Shown here piece by piece: positions 43,737-58,673 of a stretch of 64,000 bases of DNA. Below the pieces are notes generated by a model. That model was not told the DNA's origin, made no database searches, and worked only from the letters and a program-made list of their open reading frames with translations. The DNA is taken from positions 46,698 through 110,697 of the forward strand of contig DASVQP010000111.1 in NCBI GenBank assembly GCA_036389135.1, read 5' to 3'. How positions within the stretch are numbered: position 1 is the stretch's first letter; each line of letters opens with the position of its first letter. Source of the stretch: Longimicrobium sp. Lineage in GTDB: Bacteria > Gemmatimonadota > Gemmatimonadetes > Longimicrobiales > Longimicrobiaceae. A program made the translations under genes and the position numbers.

Positions 43737-44852
43737 TTACAGCCGTACCAGCTGCGCGCCGTAGTGCACGTTCGCGCCGACGGCGGCGATCATCACCAGG
43801 TCGCCGCTGCCGAGACTGACCACGCCGGCTTCGAGGTCCTCGGCCAGCAGGACGAGCATGCCGGCGGCGGAGGTGTTGCCGTAGCGGTCGACGTTGCAGG
43901 CCACCCGGTCGGCGGGGAGGCCCATGTCGGCGACGAAGTGGTCGAGGAGGCGCTTGTTGGGCTGGTGGAAGTAGTAGCGCTTGACCTCGTCCGTCAGCTC
44001 GGGGTGGGTGGCGAGGACGTCGTTGATGCACCGCTTCATGAAGACGCGGTACGAGCGGGCCACGAGCTGGCCGTCGATCACGAAGGCGTCCTCGGCGGGC
44101 GTGCTCTTTCCGTACAGCCGCTCGTGCACGCCGCCCGCGCGCCGCACCACCAGCTCCTGGTAGTCGTTCCCCGAGATGGAGGACATGATCCCCAGCCTGG
44201 GGTCCGGGTCCGCGCGCAGGATCACCGCGCCCGCCGCGTCGCCGAAGACGTACATCCCGAAGGCGGCGTTCAGCGGCTTGCGGCCGGGGGTGTGGTTCAC
44301 CTCGCCGCTCCACACGTTGCGGTCGATCAGCGCCGAAGTGCACGCCGAGCCGATCACCGCCACCGTGCTCACGGCACCGCTGCGGATCATGCGGTACGCC
44401 ATGTCCATGATGTACGGCGTACCGCCGCACCCGTCGTCCACCGTCAGCGCGTAGGTGTCCACCCGGCAGCCGAGGCGCCGGTGCAGCTCCATGGCGTCGT
44501 AGCTGAAGTTGAGGCGGTCCGGCGTGCAGGTCACCAGGAGCACGGCGTCCAGCTCCTTCGCGTCGATCTCGGCCATGTCCAGGGCGCGGCGCACCGCCAC
44601 CTCGCACATGTCGGTGTTGGTGCGGCACTCGCCCTCCACCTGCGGCGGCGCTACGGCCACGCCGGACTCCACGTCCACGTCCCACAGGAAGCGCCGCTCG
44701 CGCATTCCGGTTTTTTCCTCGATCCACTCGGACGACCAGCCGGGGATCGCCTCGACCATGCGCGCGGTCTCCACCACGCGCGAGGGGACGTACGCGCCGG
44801 CGCCGGCAATGCGGACACTGCGGGGGATGAATGGGATGGCGGGCTGGATCAT
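43737..44852 (-). CDS. 3-oxoacyl-ACP synthase III (KAS III/FabH)-like ketosynthase
   Basis: A 371-residue thiolase-fold ketosynthase of the KAS III type. The triad is visible: Cys in TVDDGCGGTPYIMDMA, His in YYFHQPNKRLL and Asn in RYGNTSAAGM. The N-terminal region (RIAGAGAYVPSRVV, WIEEKTGMRERRF) is standard for FabH relatives. KAS III enzymes start fatty-acid synthesis by condensing acyl-CoA with malonyl-ACP; stand-alone relatives serve special lipids or polyketides. Not being in a fab operon, and with DDGCGG around the Cys, it is probably a specialised member. Start at ATG 44852 (MIQPAIPFIPRSV). The 329 bases upstream carry a hairpin, so it is probably transcribed separately from the SDR. 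Confidence 0.88.
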   Translation of the reverse strand: MIQPAIPFIPRSVRIAGAGAYVPSRVVETARMVEAIPGWSSEWIEEKTGMRERRFLWDVDVESGVAVAPPQVEGECRTNTDMCEVAVRRALDMAEIDAKELDAVLLVTCTPDRLNFSYDAMELHRRLGCRVDTYALTVDDGCGGTPYIMDMAYRMIRSGAVSTVAVIGSACTSALIDRNVWSGEVNHTPGRKPLNAAFGMYVFGDAAGAVILRADPDPRLGIMSSISGNDYQELVVRRAGGVHERLYGKSTPAEDAFVIDGQLVARSYRVFMKRCINDVLATHPELTDEVKRYYFHQPNKRLLDHFVADMGLPADRVACNVDRYGNTSAAGMLVLLAEDLEAGVVSLGSGDLVMIAAVGANVHYGAQLVRL

Positions 44853-45181
44853 CTTAGTTACCGATTTGTGCGCAAGAGGATCGTTAGCAGCGACCGGGAT
44901 TGGCCATCGCTGCTCGGTGGGTTGCCGCGAACGGTGTGCACGCCCGGTCACGGTGCAGTTATTTAACGACACGGATTGTGCGAGTCAACCCCTCTGTGAA
45001 ACTTTGGTGCACTTCTCCAAACTTGATTTCCCCAGGATGTCTCTTGGGTTCTTCGATTGCCCATCCACATGGAAGAAGCCGCGAAGCCCATTTGGCGACT
45101 TCACGGCTCGGTTCTGTTTCGATCATGGCCGCCATTGAACCCGTGGAAATACAAACAGGCGGTTAAGGTTATCCTGCGCAG
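44853..45181. other. Intergenic region upstream of the ketosynthase gene
   Basis: No gene seen. It is less GC-rich than the coding flanks and should hold the ketosynthase promoter. The only clear structure is the hairpin at 45077-45108. Confidence 0.6.
45077..45108 (-). terminator. Probable terminator after the CrtI-SDR operon
   Basis: AGCCGTGAAG pairs with CTTCGCGGCT (one G-U pair) around a 12-base loop, followed by TCTTCC on the minus strand. It lies about 75 bases after the SDR stop. Confidence 0.5.
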
Positions 45182-45979
45182 TCAGCGCTCCGGGCGTGCG
45201 GAGGAGCCGGCGAGCAGTCCGCCGTCCAGCACCAGCTCGGCTCCCGTGGTGTAGGCCGACTCGTCGGAGGCCAGGTAGACGGCGGCGTGCGCGACCTCTT
45301 CCGGCGTTCCGAAGCGGCGGAGCGGGGTGTCGCGCACCAGGGCGGCCATGCGATCGGCGCGGTCGGGGCCGTTGCCCAGCATCGGTTCCCACATCGCGGT
45401 GAGGATGGCGGCGGGGAAGATGGCGTTGCAGCGGATGCCGAGCCCCTGCTCCGCGCAGTACAGCGCGACGGTGCGGGTGTGGTTGCGCACCGCCGCCTTG
45501 CTGCTGGCGTACGCCGCCGCCGCGGGGATCCCCACCAGCCCCGACCGCGACGCCACGTTGACGATGGAGCCGCCGCCCTCCCTCATCTGCCGGATGGCGG
45601 CGCGGCATCCCAGGAAGACGCCGTCCAGGTTGGTGGCGTGAACCGCGCGCCAGCCTTCCAGCGTGGCGTTCTCCGGGTCGTGCGCGACGAATCCTTCTTC
45701 GAAGCCGGTGATGCCGGCGTTGTTCACCAGCACGTTCAGCCGGCCGAAGCTCTCCGCGGTCCAGGCCATCGCGGCTTCCCAATCCTCCTCGCGGCGCACG
45801 TCCAGGCGGAGGTACGCGGCCTCGCCGCCGATGCGCGCCGCCGTCGCCGCGCCCTCTTCGTCGCGGATGTCGGTGAGGACGACGCGTGCGCCCTCCGCCG
45901 CGAATCGCTCCGCCACCGCCGCGCCGATACCCCGCGCCGCGCCCGTCACCAGCGCCACTTTTCCGCCGAGTCGTTGCAT
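45182..45979 (-). CDS. Short-chain dehydrogenase/reductase
   Basis: A 265-residue classical SDR with GAARGIG cofactor motif, [10 protein letters not shown], the catalytic Ser in VNVASRSGL and Tyr/Lys in YASSK, and the C-terminal [17 protein letters not shown]. Residue Asp in LTDIRDEEG after the second strand favours NAD+ over NADP+. It follows the FAD oxidoreductase gene by 42 bases on the same strand and likely shares its transcript. The substrate is unknown; pairing with a phytoene-desaturase-like protein suggests a lipid or isoprenoid alcohol. Confidence 0.88.
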   Translation of the reverse strand: MQRLGGKVALVTGAARGIGAAVAERFAAEGARVVLTDIRDEEGAATAARIGGEAAYLRLDVRREEDWEAAMAWTAESFGRLNVLVNNAGITGFEEGFVAHDPENATLEGWRAVHATNLDGVFLGCRAAIRQMREGGGSIVNVASRSGLVGIPAAAAYASSKAAVRNHTRTVALYCAEQGLGIRCNAIFPAAILTAMWEPMLGNGPDRADRMAALVRDTPLRRFGTPEEVAHAAVYLASDESAYTTGAELVLDGGLLAGSSARPER

Positions 45980-46021
45980 GGTTGTCCTGTGGAATGAAGG
46001 CCCGGGCGCCGTGTGTTGCGG

Positions 46022-47653
46022 CTACTTCAGCGCCTTCGCCAGGATGCGGGCGGCGGTGCGGCCGGATGCGCCGAAGACGCCGCCGCCGGGGTGCGTGCTG
46101 GCGCCGGTGAGGTAGAGACCCGGGATAGAGGTGCCGTAGCCGGAGAGCCCCGCCGCGGGGCGGAACATGAACATCTGGTCGAGCGACATCTCCAGGTGCA
46201 TCACGTTGCCGTTGTACAGGCCGAGCTCGCGCTCCAGGTCCACCGGCGTCTGGATGTGCACCTGCTCCACGCAGTCGGGGACGTTGGGGGCGAAGCGGCC
46301 CACGGCGCGCAGGATGTCGTCCGCGGCGCGCCCACGCTCCTCGCCCCAACCGCGGCCGCCGGCCAGGGCGTACGGATGCCACTGCGCCCAGGCGAAGAGG
46401 AGATGCTTCCCCGGCGGCGCGAGCGACGGATCGACCGCCGTCCAGGTCATGGCGACGACGGCGGGGTCGCGGGCGGGCTCGCCGCGCAGGTAGTCGGCGT
46501 AGGCGGCGTCGAGATAGGGGGCAGGAGGGCAGAGGAGCTGGAGGCCCTGGTGCATGGGGCCGGGGGCGCCATCGCCGCCGCGCGCGGGGTCGCCTTCCCA
46601 GCCGGCGTAGGCGGGAAGCTGGCTGGTGACGCAGCGCAGGATCATCCCGAAGCCGTTGCCGATGCGCGCGTTCGCCACTTGCTCGCGCATGGCCGCGGCT
46701 TCGGGCGCGTCCGCCAGGAGCCTGAGGAACGTCGTTGCGGCGTGGCAGCCGGCGAGCACCGTCCGCGCCCGCACCACCCGCGTCCGGCCGCCGGTGATGG
46801 CGGGAGCGTCCAGCGGCAGGCCGGGCTCGGCCCCGTCGGCGACCTCCACGCCCACGGCGCGCCCGCCCTCCACCACGATGCGGCGCACCGGCGTCGAGGT
46901 ATGCACGCGTCCGCCGTGGTCTTCGATCAGCGCAACGAGCGCGGTGGTGAGCGCGCCCGAGCCGCCGACAGCGCGCTTTACTCCGCTCTCGTGGTAGAGC
47001 GGCTGCCACCCGGCCAGCGGTGCGGTGCCCAGCTCCATTGGCGGCGGCCCGCTCTGCGCGGCGATCCATTCGATGGCGGCGCGCACGGCGGGATGGCGAA
47101 AGGTGCGGTCGATGAGCTGCCGGTACGATCCCAGGATCGTCTGGAGCATCGCGGCGCTGTCGGCCCCCTTCTTCTTTGCGAACCCGCCGCCGGTCGCCAT
47201 CGTCCAACCCAGCTTCAGCGGCGTGGGCACGTCCTGGAACGCTCGCAGCACGGCGAGGCTGATGGGCCGCCACTCGTCCAGGAAGCGCGGGTACGCCTCC
47301 GCATCCTGGGGCGAAATGGCGGCAATCGACTCGCAGGTACGCGCGACGTCGCGGTGGAAGTAGATCGCGCGGCCATCCTCCAGCGGGTAGAAGGCCCACG
47401 GATCGCAGTCCACGTAGCGCAGGCCGCGGCGCTCCAGCTCCAGCTCGGCCAGGATGGGGGTGAGGTGGATCAGGATGTGGGCGGACGATCCCACGTCGAT
47501 GCGGCAGCCCGGGAAGATGTCGTCGCGCGTCTGCACGCCGCCGCCGGGGCGCGCGGCGCGCTCGAACACCTCCACGCTGTGCCCCGCGCGCGCCAGGTAC
47601 GCCGCCGCGATCAGCGCGTTGTGCCCCGCGCCCACGACGGCAACGTCAAGCAT
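46022..47653 (-). CDS. FAD-dependent oxidoreductase, phytoene desaturase (CrtI)-like
   Basis: A 543-residue flavoprotein of the CrtI/phytoene dehydrogenase-related class. The N-terminal dinucleotide motif VAVVGAGHNALIAAAYLARA continues into VFERAARPGGGVQT, and the C-terminal FAD motif is GLYLTGASTHPGGGVFGASG, both very typical. Start at ATG 47653 (MLDVAVVGAGH); upstream codons come from repeats. Members desaturate or isomerise carotenoids, or act on retinoid-like and other lipids; there are no carotenoid genes nearby, so the exact role is open. It is followed 42 bases later by the SDR gene. Confidence 0.88.
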   Translation of the reverse strand: MLDVAVVGAGHNALIAAAYLARAGHSVEVFERAARPGGGVQTRDDIFPGCRIDVGSSAHILIHLTPILAELELERRGLRYVDCDPWAFYPLEDGRAIYFHRDVARTCESIAAISPQDAEAYPRFLDEWRPISLAVLRAFQDVPTPLKLGWTMATGGGFAKKKGADSAAMLQTILGSYRQLIDRTFRHPAVRAAIEWIAAQSGPPPMELGTAPLAGWQPLYHESGVKRAVGGSGALTTALVALIEDHGGRVHTSTPVRRIVVEGGRAVGVEVADGAEPGLPLDAPAITGGRTRVVRARTVLAGCHAATTFLRLLADAPEAAAMREQVANARIGNGFGMILRCVTSQLPAYAGWEGDPARGGDGAPGPMHQGLQLLCPPAPYLDAAYADYLRGEPARDPAVVAMTWTAVDPSLAPPGKHLLFAWAQWHPYALAGGRGWGEERGRAADDILRAVGRFAPNVPDCVEQVHIQTPVDLERELGLYNGNVMHLEMSLDQMFMFRPAAGLSGYGTSIPGLYLTGASTHPGGGVFGASGRTAARILAKALK

Positions 47654-47684
47654 CGGAGATCTCACCGTCTCCGTAACAGCGGGC

Positions 47685-47858
47685 CTCACGCGGAGACGCG
47701 GAGACGCGAAGGAAATAGCAACTACATGGCTCACACAGAGACACAGAGGCACGGAGGAAGAACTGCAAAGAGGTTCTCTCTGGCTTACGGTTCCCTCTGT
47801 GCCCTCTGCGTGATGCTTTTAACCGTTGTTCTCGGCGCCTCCGCGTCTCCGCGTGAGC
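47685..47858. repeat. CACAGAG-family element, copy 7, with a second copy nested inside
   Basis: Outer arms CTCACGCGGAGACGCGGAGA (47685 on) and CGCCTCCGCGTCTCCGCGTG (to 47858) pair with each other. Between them lies a complete second element, 47730-47814, with arms CTCACACAGAGACACAGAGG and CCCTCTGTGCCCTCTGCGTG. This is one inverted repeat inserted into, or grown within, another. Confidence 0.82.
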
Positions 47859-47887
47859 CCTGCAGTTCGCCAGACTCGGCATCCGGA

Positions 47888-48148
47888 CTAAACTCCGCCG
47901 CGCCGGATCATGCGCACTGGTGGCCGCCCATCAGCAGGGCCAGCACGTCGTGCTCGCGCATCGTGGAAAGGACTTTGGGTATCGGGCTCGGGCTCAAACC
48001 GGCCTCCCAGCAGGCGGAAGGTGCTCCACAGCCGCATGCTCTCCTCCCAGCGCTCCAGCGGAGTCATGCGGTACCACTCCAGCACTTCCTCGTCCACGCA
48101 CTTCTCGATGGCGGGGGAGCGCGACGGCTCGTCCTTTCTGTTGTCCAT
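47888..48148 (-). CDS. Small hypothetical protein, possible orphan antitoxin-like partner
   Basis: An 86-residue protein: the segment EVLEWYRMTPLERWEESMRL and GGRFEPEPDTQSPFHD is a pattern I recall from small proteins encoded next to nucleotidyltransferase-like genes, where they may serve as antitoxin or chaperone. That is memory and unverified. The start is ATG 48148. The C-terminal 25 residues are Arg/Ala/Pro-rich and probably unstructured. Directly downstream there is no partner, only the nested CACAGAG repeat, so a partner gene may have been lost. The upstream neighbour is the divergent histidine-kinase gene. Confidence 0.6.
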   Translation of the reverse strand: MDNRKDEPSRSPAIEKCVDEEVLEWYRMTPLERWEESMRLWSTFRLLGGRFEPEPDTQSPFHDARARRAGPADGRPPVRMIRRGGV

Positions 48149-48399
48149 TCGACGCTCCCGGGCGCATGGTGTCTCCGCTTGTTGCGAGCCCTTGCAGGTT
48201 TCCAGCCGAATGTGGGGGAGGAGGGGGGCGTCGGCAATGCGGCGCGGCGGCGGGATGGATGCCGGCCGTGGGGAGATTGACCCATGGCTCAGCTGGGAGG
48301 CGGCGCGTACATTCGTAGCCTTGCTCGCGCGTGTTCCGCGCGCGTGGCCCGCCCGTTATAACCATCTCGCTGCAAACCCGCGCCCGCCCCCTCCGCGCC

Positions 48400-53969
<5,570 letters not shown>

Positions 53970-53973
<4 letters not shown>

Positions 53974-55625
53974 CCCCACGCACCGTGGAGGACGCCGCCA
54001 TCCTGGTGGTGGACGACGAGCGGGCGAACCTGGAGCTCCTGGAGGAGTTCCTCCGCTTCGACGGGTTCGAGAACGTCACCCTGACCACCGATCCGCGCCA
54101 GGTGCCGGAGCTGTTCGAGGCGAAGTGCCCGGACATCCTCCTGCTGGACCTGCACATGCCGTACGTGGACGGATTCGCGGTGATGCGGCAGCTGCGCGCC
54201 ACCATCCCCACGAGCGACTACTTCCCCATCCTGGTCCTTACCGCGGACGTCACCTCCGAGACGAAGCTGCGCGCCCTATCCGAGGGGGCGAGCGACTTCC
54301 TCACCAAGCCGCTGGACGCGGTGGAGGTGGTGCTGCGCATCCGCAACCTGCTGGCGACGCGCTTCCTGCACCTGGGGGAGCGCGCCGCCCGCGCGCGCGC
54401 CGAAGCCGCGGAGGCGCGCGCCGCCTTCCTGGCCGAGGCGAGCCGGGTGCTGAGCTCGTCGTTCGAGTACCGCGCCATGCTCTCCACCGTGGCGCGGCTG
54501 GCCGTACCGCGCCTGGCCGACTACGTGGTGGTGGAGATGATGGACGGCGACGGCCGGAGCGAGCGCATCGCCTACGCGCACGCGGACGCGGAGCAGGAGC
54601 AGCTGCTGGCCGGCGGCGACGGGCTGTGGGGTGGCACCGTCCCTCGCAGCCACCCCCTGGTGAAGGGATGCACCAGCGGCCAGTTCCTCCTGGTGGCCGA
54701 CGTCGCGGCCGAGCTGGGCCCCGACGCCGGCGACGACGATGCCCAGCGCGAGATCCTTCGGCGCCTGGCCCCGCGCTCGGTGGCGAGCGTGCCGATGGTC
54801 GCGGCGGGCGAGGTGATGGGCGGCGTGACGCTGGTGACCGCCGGCTCCGGCCGCACGCTGGACGCCGACGACCTGGGACTGGCCGAGGAGCTGGCGCGGC
54901 GCATCATGGTGGCGGTGGAGCACGCGCAGCTCTACCACGACGCCCTCCAGGCGACGCGCGCTCGCGACGAGATCCTGGGCGTGGTGGCGCACGACCTCCG
55001 CAATCCGCTGAGCACCATCCGCATGGCCGCGCAGCTCATGGCCGACGACGTGGCGCCCGCCCATCGCAAGCCGATGGACATGATGCTGCGCACCACGGAC
55101 CGGATGAACCAGCTCATCCAGGACCTGCTGGAAGTGACCCGCATGGAGAGCGGGAAGCTGGCGCTCGATCTCAGCACCGAGAGCCCGGGCGCCGTGCTGC
55201 GCGAGGCCTCGGCCATGATGGCGCCGCTCGCCGCGGCGCGCTCCATCACCTTCGAGGCGCAGATCGCCGACGAGCTCCCGCGCATCCCGCTGGATTCGTC
55301 GCGCGTGCTGCAGGTGATCTCGAACCTGGTGGGGAACGCGGTCAAGTTCACCCCGGCGGGCGGGCGCATCACGCTGGGTGCCCAGCTCCTGGCGGACGAG
55401 CTGCGCATCTCCGTGGCAGACACCGGCCCCGGCATTCCGGCGGACCAGATCCCCCGCGTCTTCGGGCGCTTCTGGCAGGCGGGCAAGACGGACCGCCGCG
55501 GCATCGGCCTGGGCCTCTCCATCGCCCGCGGCATCGTGGAAGCGCACGGCGGCCGCATCTGGGTGGAGAGCGTCGAGGGCGAGGGCGCCACCTTTCTCTT
55601 CACCCTCCCCGTCCGCGGCGCGTAA
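53970..55625 (+). CDS. REC-GAF-histidine kinase, partner of the giant hybrid kinase
   Basis: A 551-residue protein: an N-terminal receiver (ILVVDDERAN, phospho-Asp at about residue 60 in DILLLDLHMP, Lys in DFLTKPLD), a linker helix, a GAF domain (about residues 165-320), HisKA with VVAHDLRNPLSTIRMAAQLM (phospho-His about 341) and a HATPase_c with NLVGNAVKFTPAGG and GIGLGLSIARGIVEAHGG. The GTG start at 53970 overlaps the hybrid kinase stop (GTGA), with GGGGAG before it, so translation is coupled one-to-one. It could receive phosphate from the upstream REC and relay further, or be allosterically set by it. There is no DNA-binding output domain in either protein, so the final target lies elsewhere. 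Confidence 0.93.
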
Positions 55626-55644
55626 AGAACAACAGAGAGAAGCA

Positions 55645-55730
55645 TCACACAGAGGACACAGAGGGAACTGAAAAGCCACGGAGAAAACCTTTTGCGGTTC
55701 TCTCTGTGGCTCTTTGTCTCTGTCTGAGCC
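55645..55730. repeat. CACAGAG inverted-repeat element, copy 8
   Basis: TCACACAGAGGACACAGAGG on the left and GTGGCTCTTTGTCTCTGTCT on the right, with an inner CCACGGAGAAAACC...GGTTCTCTCTGTGG stem like copy 5. It occupies the gap between two convergent genes. Confidence 0.85.
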
Positions 55731-55742
55731 ATGCGGTTGCCG

Positions 55743-58457
55743 TTACAGGCCGAACCAGTAGCTGGCCTTCAGCTGCAGCACGTTGACGGGACGGTCGCGG
55801 AACAACGCGGAGCGGTCGCGCTGGAAGTCGAAGTCTCCAAAGGCGCCGGAGCCGGACCGCTGCTGGGTCCACACCACGAAGAGCGTCGACCCCGGGCGGT
55901 ACTCCCAGCGAAGCACCCCGGTACCGCGCAGCGACCGGAAGTTGAAATCGGGGTTGGCGACCTCGAATCCCGCCGCGGGACCGTTGCCGTCGGGATCAAC
56001 GCGGTACCGGCTGACCCGGCCCGTGGAGTCGCGGAGCTCGCTCATGGTTCCCACGTCCCTGCCGTAGACCAGCGCGTCCGTGGTGCGCGGTGCCCGGTAC
56101 TCGTTCAGGTCGCTGTAGCGGCCGCTCGCCAGGAGCGGCTGGGCGAACAGCTCGAGCGTAAGGGTGGGGGTGAAGGTCGCGTTGACGCGCGCGCTCATGG
56201 AGAGGTTTTGCTGTTCCAGCCGCGCGAACACGCTCCGGACGCCCCCGAACCGCGTGGCCGTGGAATCGGCGATGTTGCTGACGAACGCCCGCGGGTCGAC
56301 GTCGTACAGATACGACGGCCCCAGACTGATGCGCACGTTCTCGGCCGGCTTCACCACCAGGCTGACGCCCCCCGTGACGAACCCGCCGTCGTCGGCGATG
56401 TTGGGTCCACCCTGCGCGTTCGCCGCCCACGTCACGCGCTTGCGGGTGTCGCCGCTCACCGACGACGAGACGAGGTGGTACCCGGCGCTGCGGACGAGCA
56501 CCCCGCCGCGGGTGCGGTAGGGGTCGTACGTCGGCAGGTGAGTGATCACCAGGCCGCGCGCCTGAACGTAGTTGCGAAAGGTGATTTCCCCCGAGATCCC
56601 GCCCTGCAGGTCGGTGCGGTCACCGTCGAAGTTGAGCTGCTGCTGCGCGGAGACGGTCGCCGCCGCGCCGCGGTACCACCGGGTGGGCTTCGTCCAGCTC
56701 CGGAGCACGCTGGCCTGCATCCACCTGTAGTCGGTGCGGCTGAGCGCCGCGAGGTCGTTCACCTCGAAGCCCGGGCTCCGCCAGTTCTGCGCGGTCTCCC
56801 AGCGCCAGTTCCCGCTCTCCCTGGCGACCCTGGCGTACAACCCGTAGCCCCGCAGTGAGGTGCGGGAGGGGTCGTAGCTGATGTCGAAGATCCCGTCGCT
56901 GGTGGCCTTCCGGTCCGGACGCTGGAAGTAGTGGGCGCTCGTGCGCTGGGTGCGGCGGAGCGCGCCGCTGTCGCCGGCCACGTTGGAGAAGGCCACCTGC
57001 CCCACGACCGAGTAGCCGCGCCTTCCCCAGTAGTGCTGGATGTCGGCGCCCGCGGCCTGGGCCCGGCCGTGGAGCCTGCTCGTCAGCTCCGGATCGGTCA
57101 TGAACCGGTGGGTCAGCGTGGTGATGAAGCCGATCCGCGTATCGCCCTTGCGCAGATCCTGCCGCACCCGGCCCACCAGGTAGCCGGTCATCGGCTCGAT
57201 CTCGCGGCTCGCCGGTTCGTCGTCCGGCGTCGCCCGGGGGACGTAGCGCGCGGTGACCTCGTTGGTGAGCGCCTGGAGCACGGCCACCGAAAGTCCGCCC
57301 CTGGTGCGGCCCGTGATCTTTGCGGCCCCCAGGATCGTCGCCGCGTCCGGGAAGTCGGCGTAGTTCCCCGGCTGCACGAGACCGGCGAGCTGCGGCGCCC
57401 GTCCGATCCGGCGCGAGTAGAACAGGTTGAGGCTCGACACGTTGCTGCATAAGTAGCAGCTCACCCCTCCGAACGAGAAGCTGGCGGCGTTGGCCACGAA
57501 AAAGGGCCGCTTCTCCTGGAAGGTCGTCTCGAAGGCCGAGAGGTTCACCACCGCCGGATCCACCTCTACCTGCCCGAAATCGGGATTCACCGTCGCGTCC
57601 AGCGTGAAGCTGGAGCTCAGGGTGTACCTGAGGTCGCCGCCAGCGCGCGTGACCAGCTCCCGGCTGCTGCGGAACGGATTGCCGGCGGGCGGCTCCGCGA
57701 AGGTGCCCTTCTGCACCAGGTACGGCAGCAGCTCCAGGCGCCGCGGCTGCGCCGCCAGAGCGAGCCCGGTTACCGTGCCAAAGTATCCCGGCCCGCCCGG
57801 CTCGTTCCTCCGCCAGAAGGCCCACATGCTGGACTCGTTGCGGCGTGCCAGCGTCCGCCACAGCTGCAATCCCCAGTTCTGCACCGAATCCCGCGGGAAG
57901 CGGAGCTGGGAGAGCGGAATCTTGAACTCGGCGGTCCAGCCGAGGGAATCGACGCGCGACGCACCCTCCCATACGGGATCGAAGGAGGCATCTCCGTTCA
58001 GCTGGTCGCCCTTCACGCCCAGCGGATTCAGCTCGAACCAGACGCTCGTCTGGCGATCGCGGTGGGGATCGAGCACCACCGCGATCTTGTCCGAGGCGTT
58101 GTCATTGAGCAGCTGGTCGCGCCGCACCAGCAGCTTGCGCACACCCGCGGGTCCCGCGGAGTCGAACATCCGCGCGCCGATGTACACCGCGCTCGCGTCG
58201 TACAGCACGCGGACCTCCGTGCGCTCGGTCGGCGCGGCGCCTTCTTCCGGTTGCTGCTGGCGGAAGTCGCCAGCCACCTCCGCCGCGGACCAGGCCGCAT
58301 CGTCGAGCCGCCCGTCGATCACGACCGCCGAGCTCCGGGCGACGGCCCGGACGGCGGGCCGGGGGTCGTTCTGCGACCCTGGCACCGGGCTTTGGCCCAC
58401 CAGGCTCAGCGGCGCGCAGACGAGGAGCGCGACGGTCGCGAGGGTTCCAGTTTGCAT
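55743..58457 (-). CDS. DUF5916 outer-membrane protein with N-terminal CBM9-like domain, paralogue 2
   Basis: A 904-residue exported protein, start ATG 58457 with signal MQTGTLATVALLVCAPLSLV. The N-terminal CBM9-like domain reads VVIDGRLDDAAWSAAEVAGD, then VRVLYDASAVYIGARMFD. The DUF5916 part shows NPDFGQVEVDPAVVNLSAFE, QEKRPFFVANA, LFYSRRIGRAP and a final LKASYWFGL strand. It is clearly homologous to 19563-22289 along its full length but much diverged. A Cys pair in GGVSCYLCSNVSS, next to the RPFF motif, is not present in the other copy. No regulator adjoins it. It may bind or import an oligosaccharide or a glycosylated ligand. Confidence 0.88.
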   Translation of the reverse strand: MQTGTLATVALLVCAPLSLVGQSPVPGSQNDPRPAVRAVARSSAVVIDGRLDDAAWSAAEVAGDFRQQQPEEGAAPTERTEVRVLYDASAVYIGARMFDSAGPAGVRKLLVRRDQLLNDNASDKIAVVLDPHRDRQTSVWFELNPLGVKGDQLNGDASFDPVWEGASRVDSLGWTAEFKIPLSQLRFPRDSVQNWGLQLWRTLARRNESSMWAFWRRNEPGGPGYFGTVTGLALAAQPRRLELLPYLVQKGTFAEPPAGNPFRSSRELVTRAGGDLRYTLSSSFTLDATVNPDFGQVEVDPAVVNLSAFETTFQEKRPFFVANAASFSFGGVSCYLCSNVSSLNLFYSRRIGRAPQLAGLVQPGNYADFPDAATILGAAKITGRTRGGLSVAVLQALTNEVTARYVPRATPDDEPASREIEPMTGYLVGRVRQDLRKGDTRIGFITTLTHRFMTDPELTSRLHGRAQAAGADIQHYWGRRGYSVVGQVAFSNVAGDSGALRRTQRTSAHYFQRPDRKATSDGIFDISYDPSRTSLRGYGLYARVARESGNWRWETAQNWRSPGFEVNDLAALSRTDYRWMQASVLRSWTKPTRWYRGAAATVSAQQQLNFDGDRTDLQGGISGEITFRNYVQARGLVITHLPTYDPYRTRGGVLVRSAGYHLVSSSVSGDTRKRVTWAANAQGGPNIADDGGFVTGGVSLVVKPAENVRISLGPSYLYDVDPRAFVSNIADSTATRFGGVRSVFARLEQQNLSMSARVNATFTPTLTLELFAQPLLASGRYSDLNEYRAPRTTDALVYGRDVGTMSELRDSTGRVSRYRVDPDGNGPAAGFEVANPDFNFRSLRGTGVLRWEYRPGSTLFVVWTQQRSGSGAFGDFDFQRDRSALFRDRPVNVLQLKASYWFGL

Positions 58458-58573
58458 GGGAGCGAGGGGTCGGGGACGCTCGGGCGAGCAGAGGGAGGGC
58501 CGGGCGATAGTATGGGTCTGGACTCCAGGATGCCGCAACTAATCCGGCTGTACGCCAGGCATCGCAAACCGCA

Positions 58574-58660
58574 CCTCACACAGAGCCACAGAGGGAACAG
58601 CAAGAACAGCAGAAAGAGTTCTCTGCGGCTTGTAGTCGTCTCTGTGCTCTCTGCGTGAGG
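58574..58660. repeat. CACAGAG inverted-repeat element, copy 9
   Basis: CCTCACACAGAGCCACAGAG on the left and TCTGTGCTCTCTGCGTGAGG on the right. Located between the DUF5916 start and the moaB stop. Confidence 0.85.
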
Positions 58661-58673
58661 CTTTTTCTATACT

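Noticed and set aside
44509..45138. A 209-residue plus-strand frame covering the start of the ketosynthase gene and its upstream region
   Set aside because: Overlaps antisense to a clear ketosynthase N-terminus and has no recognisable product.
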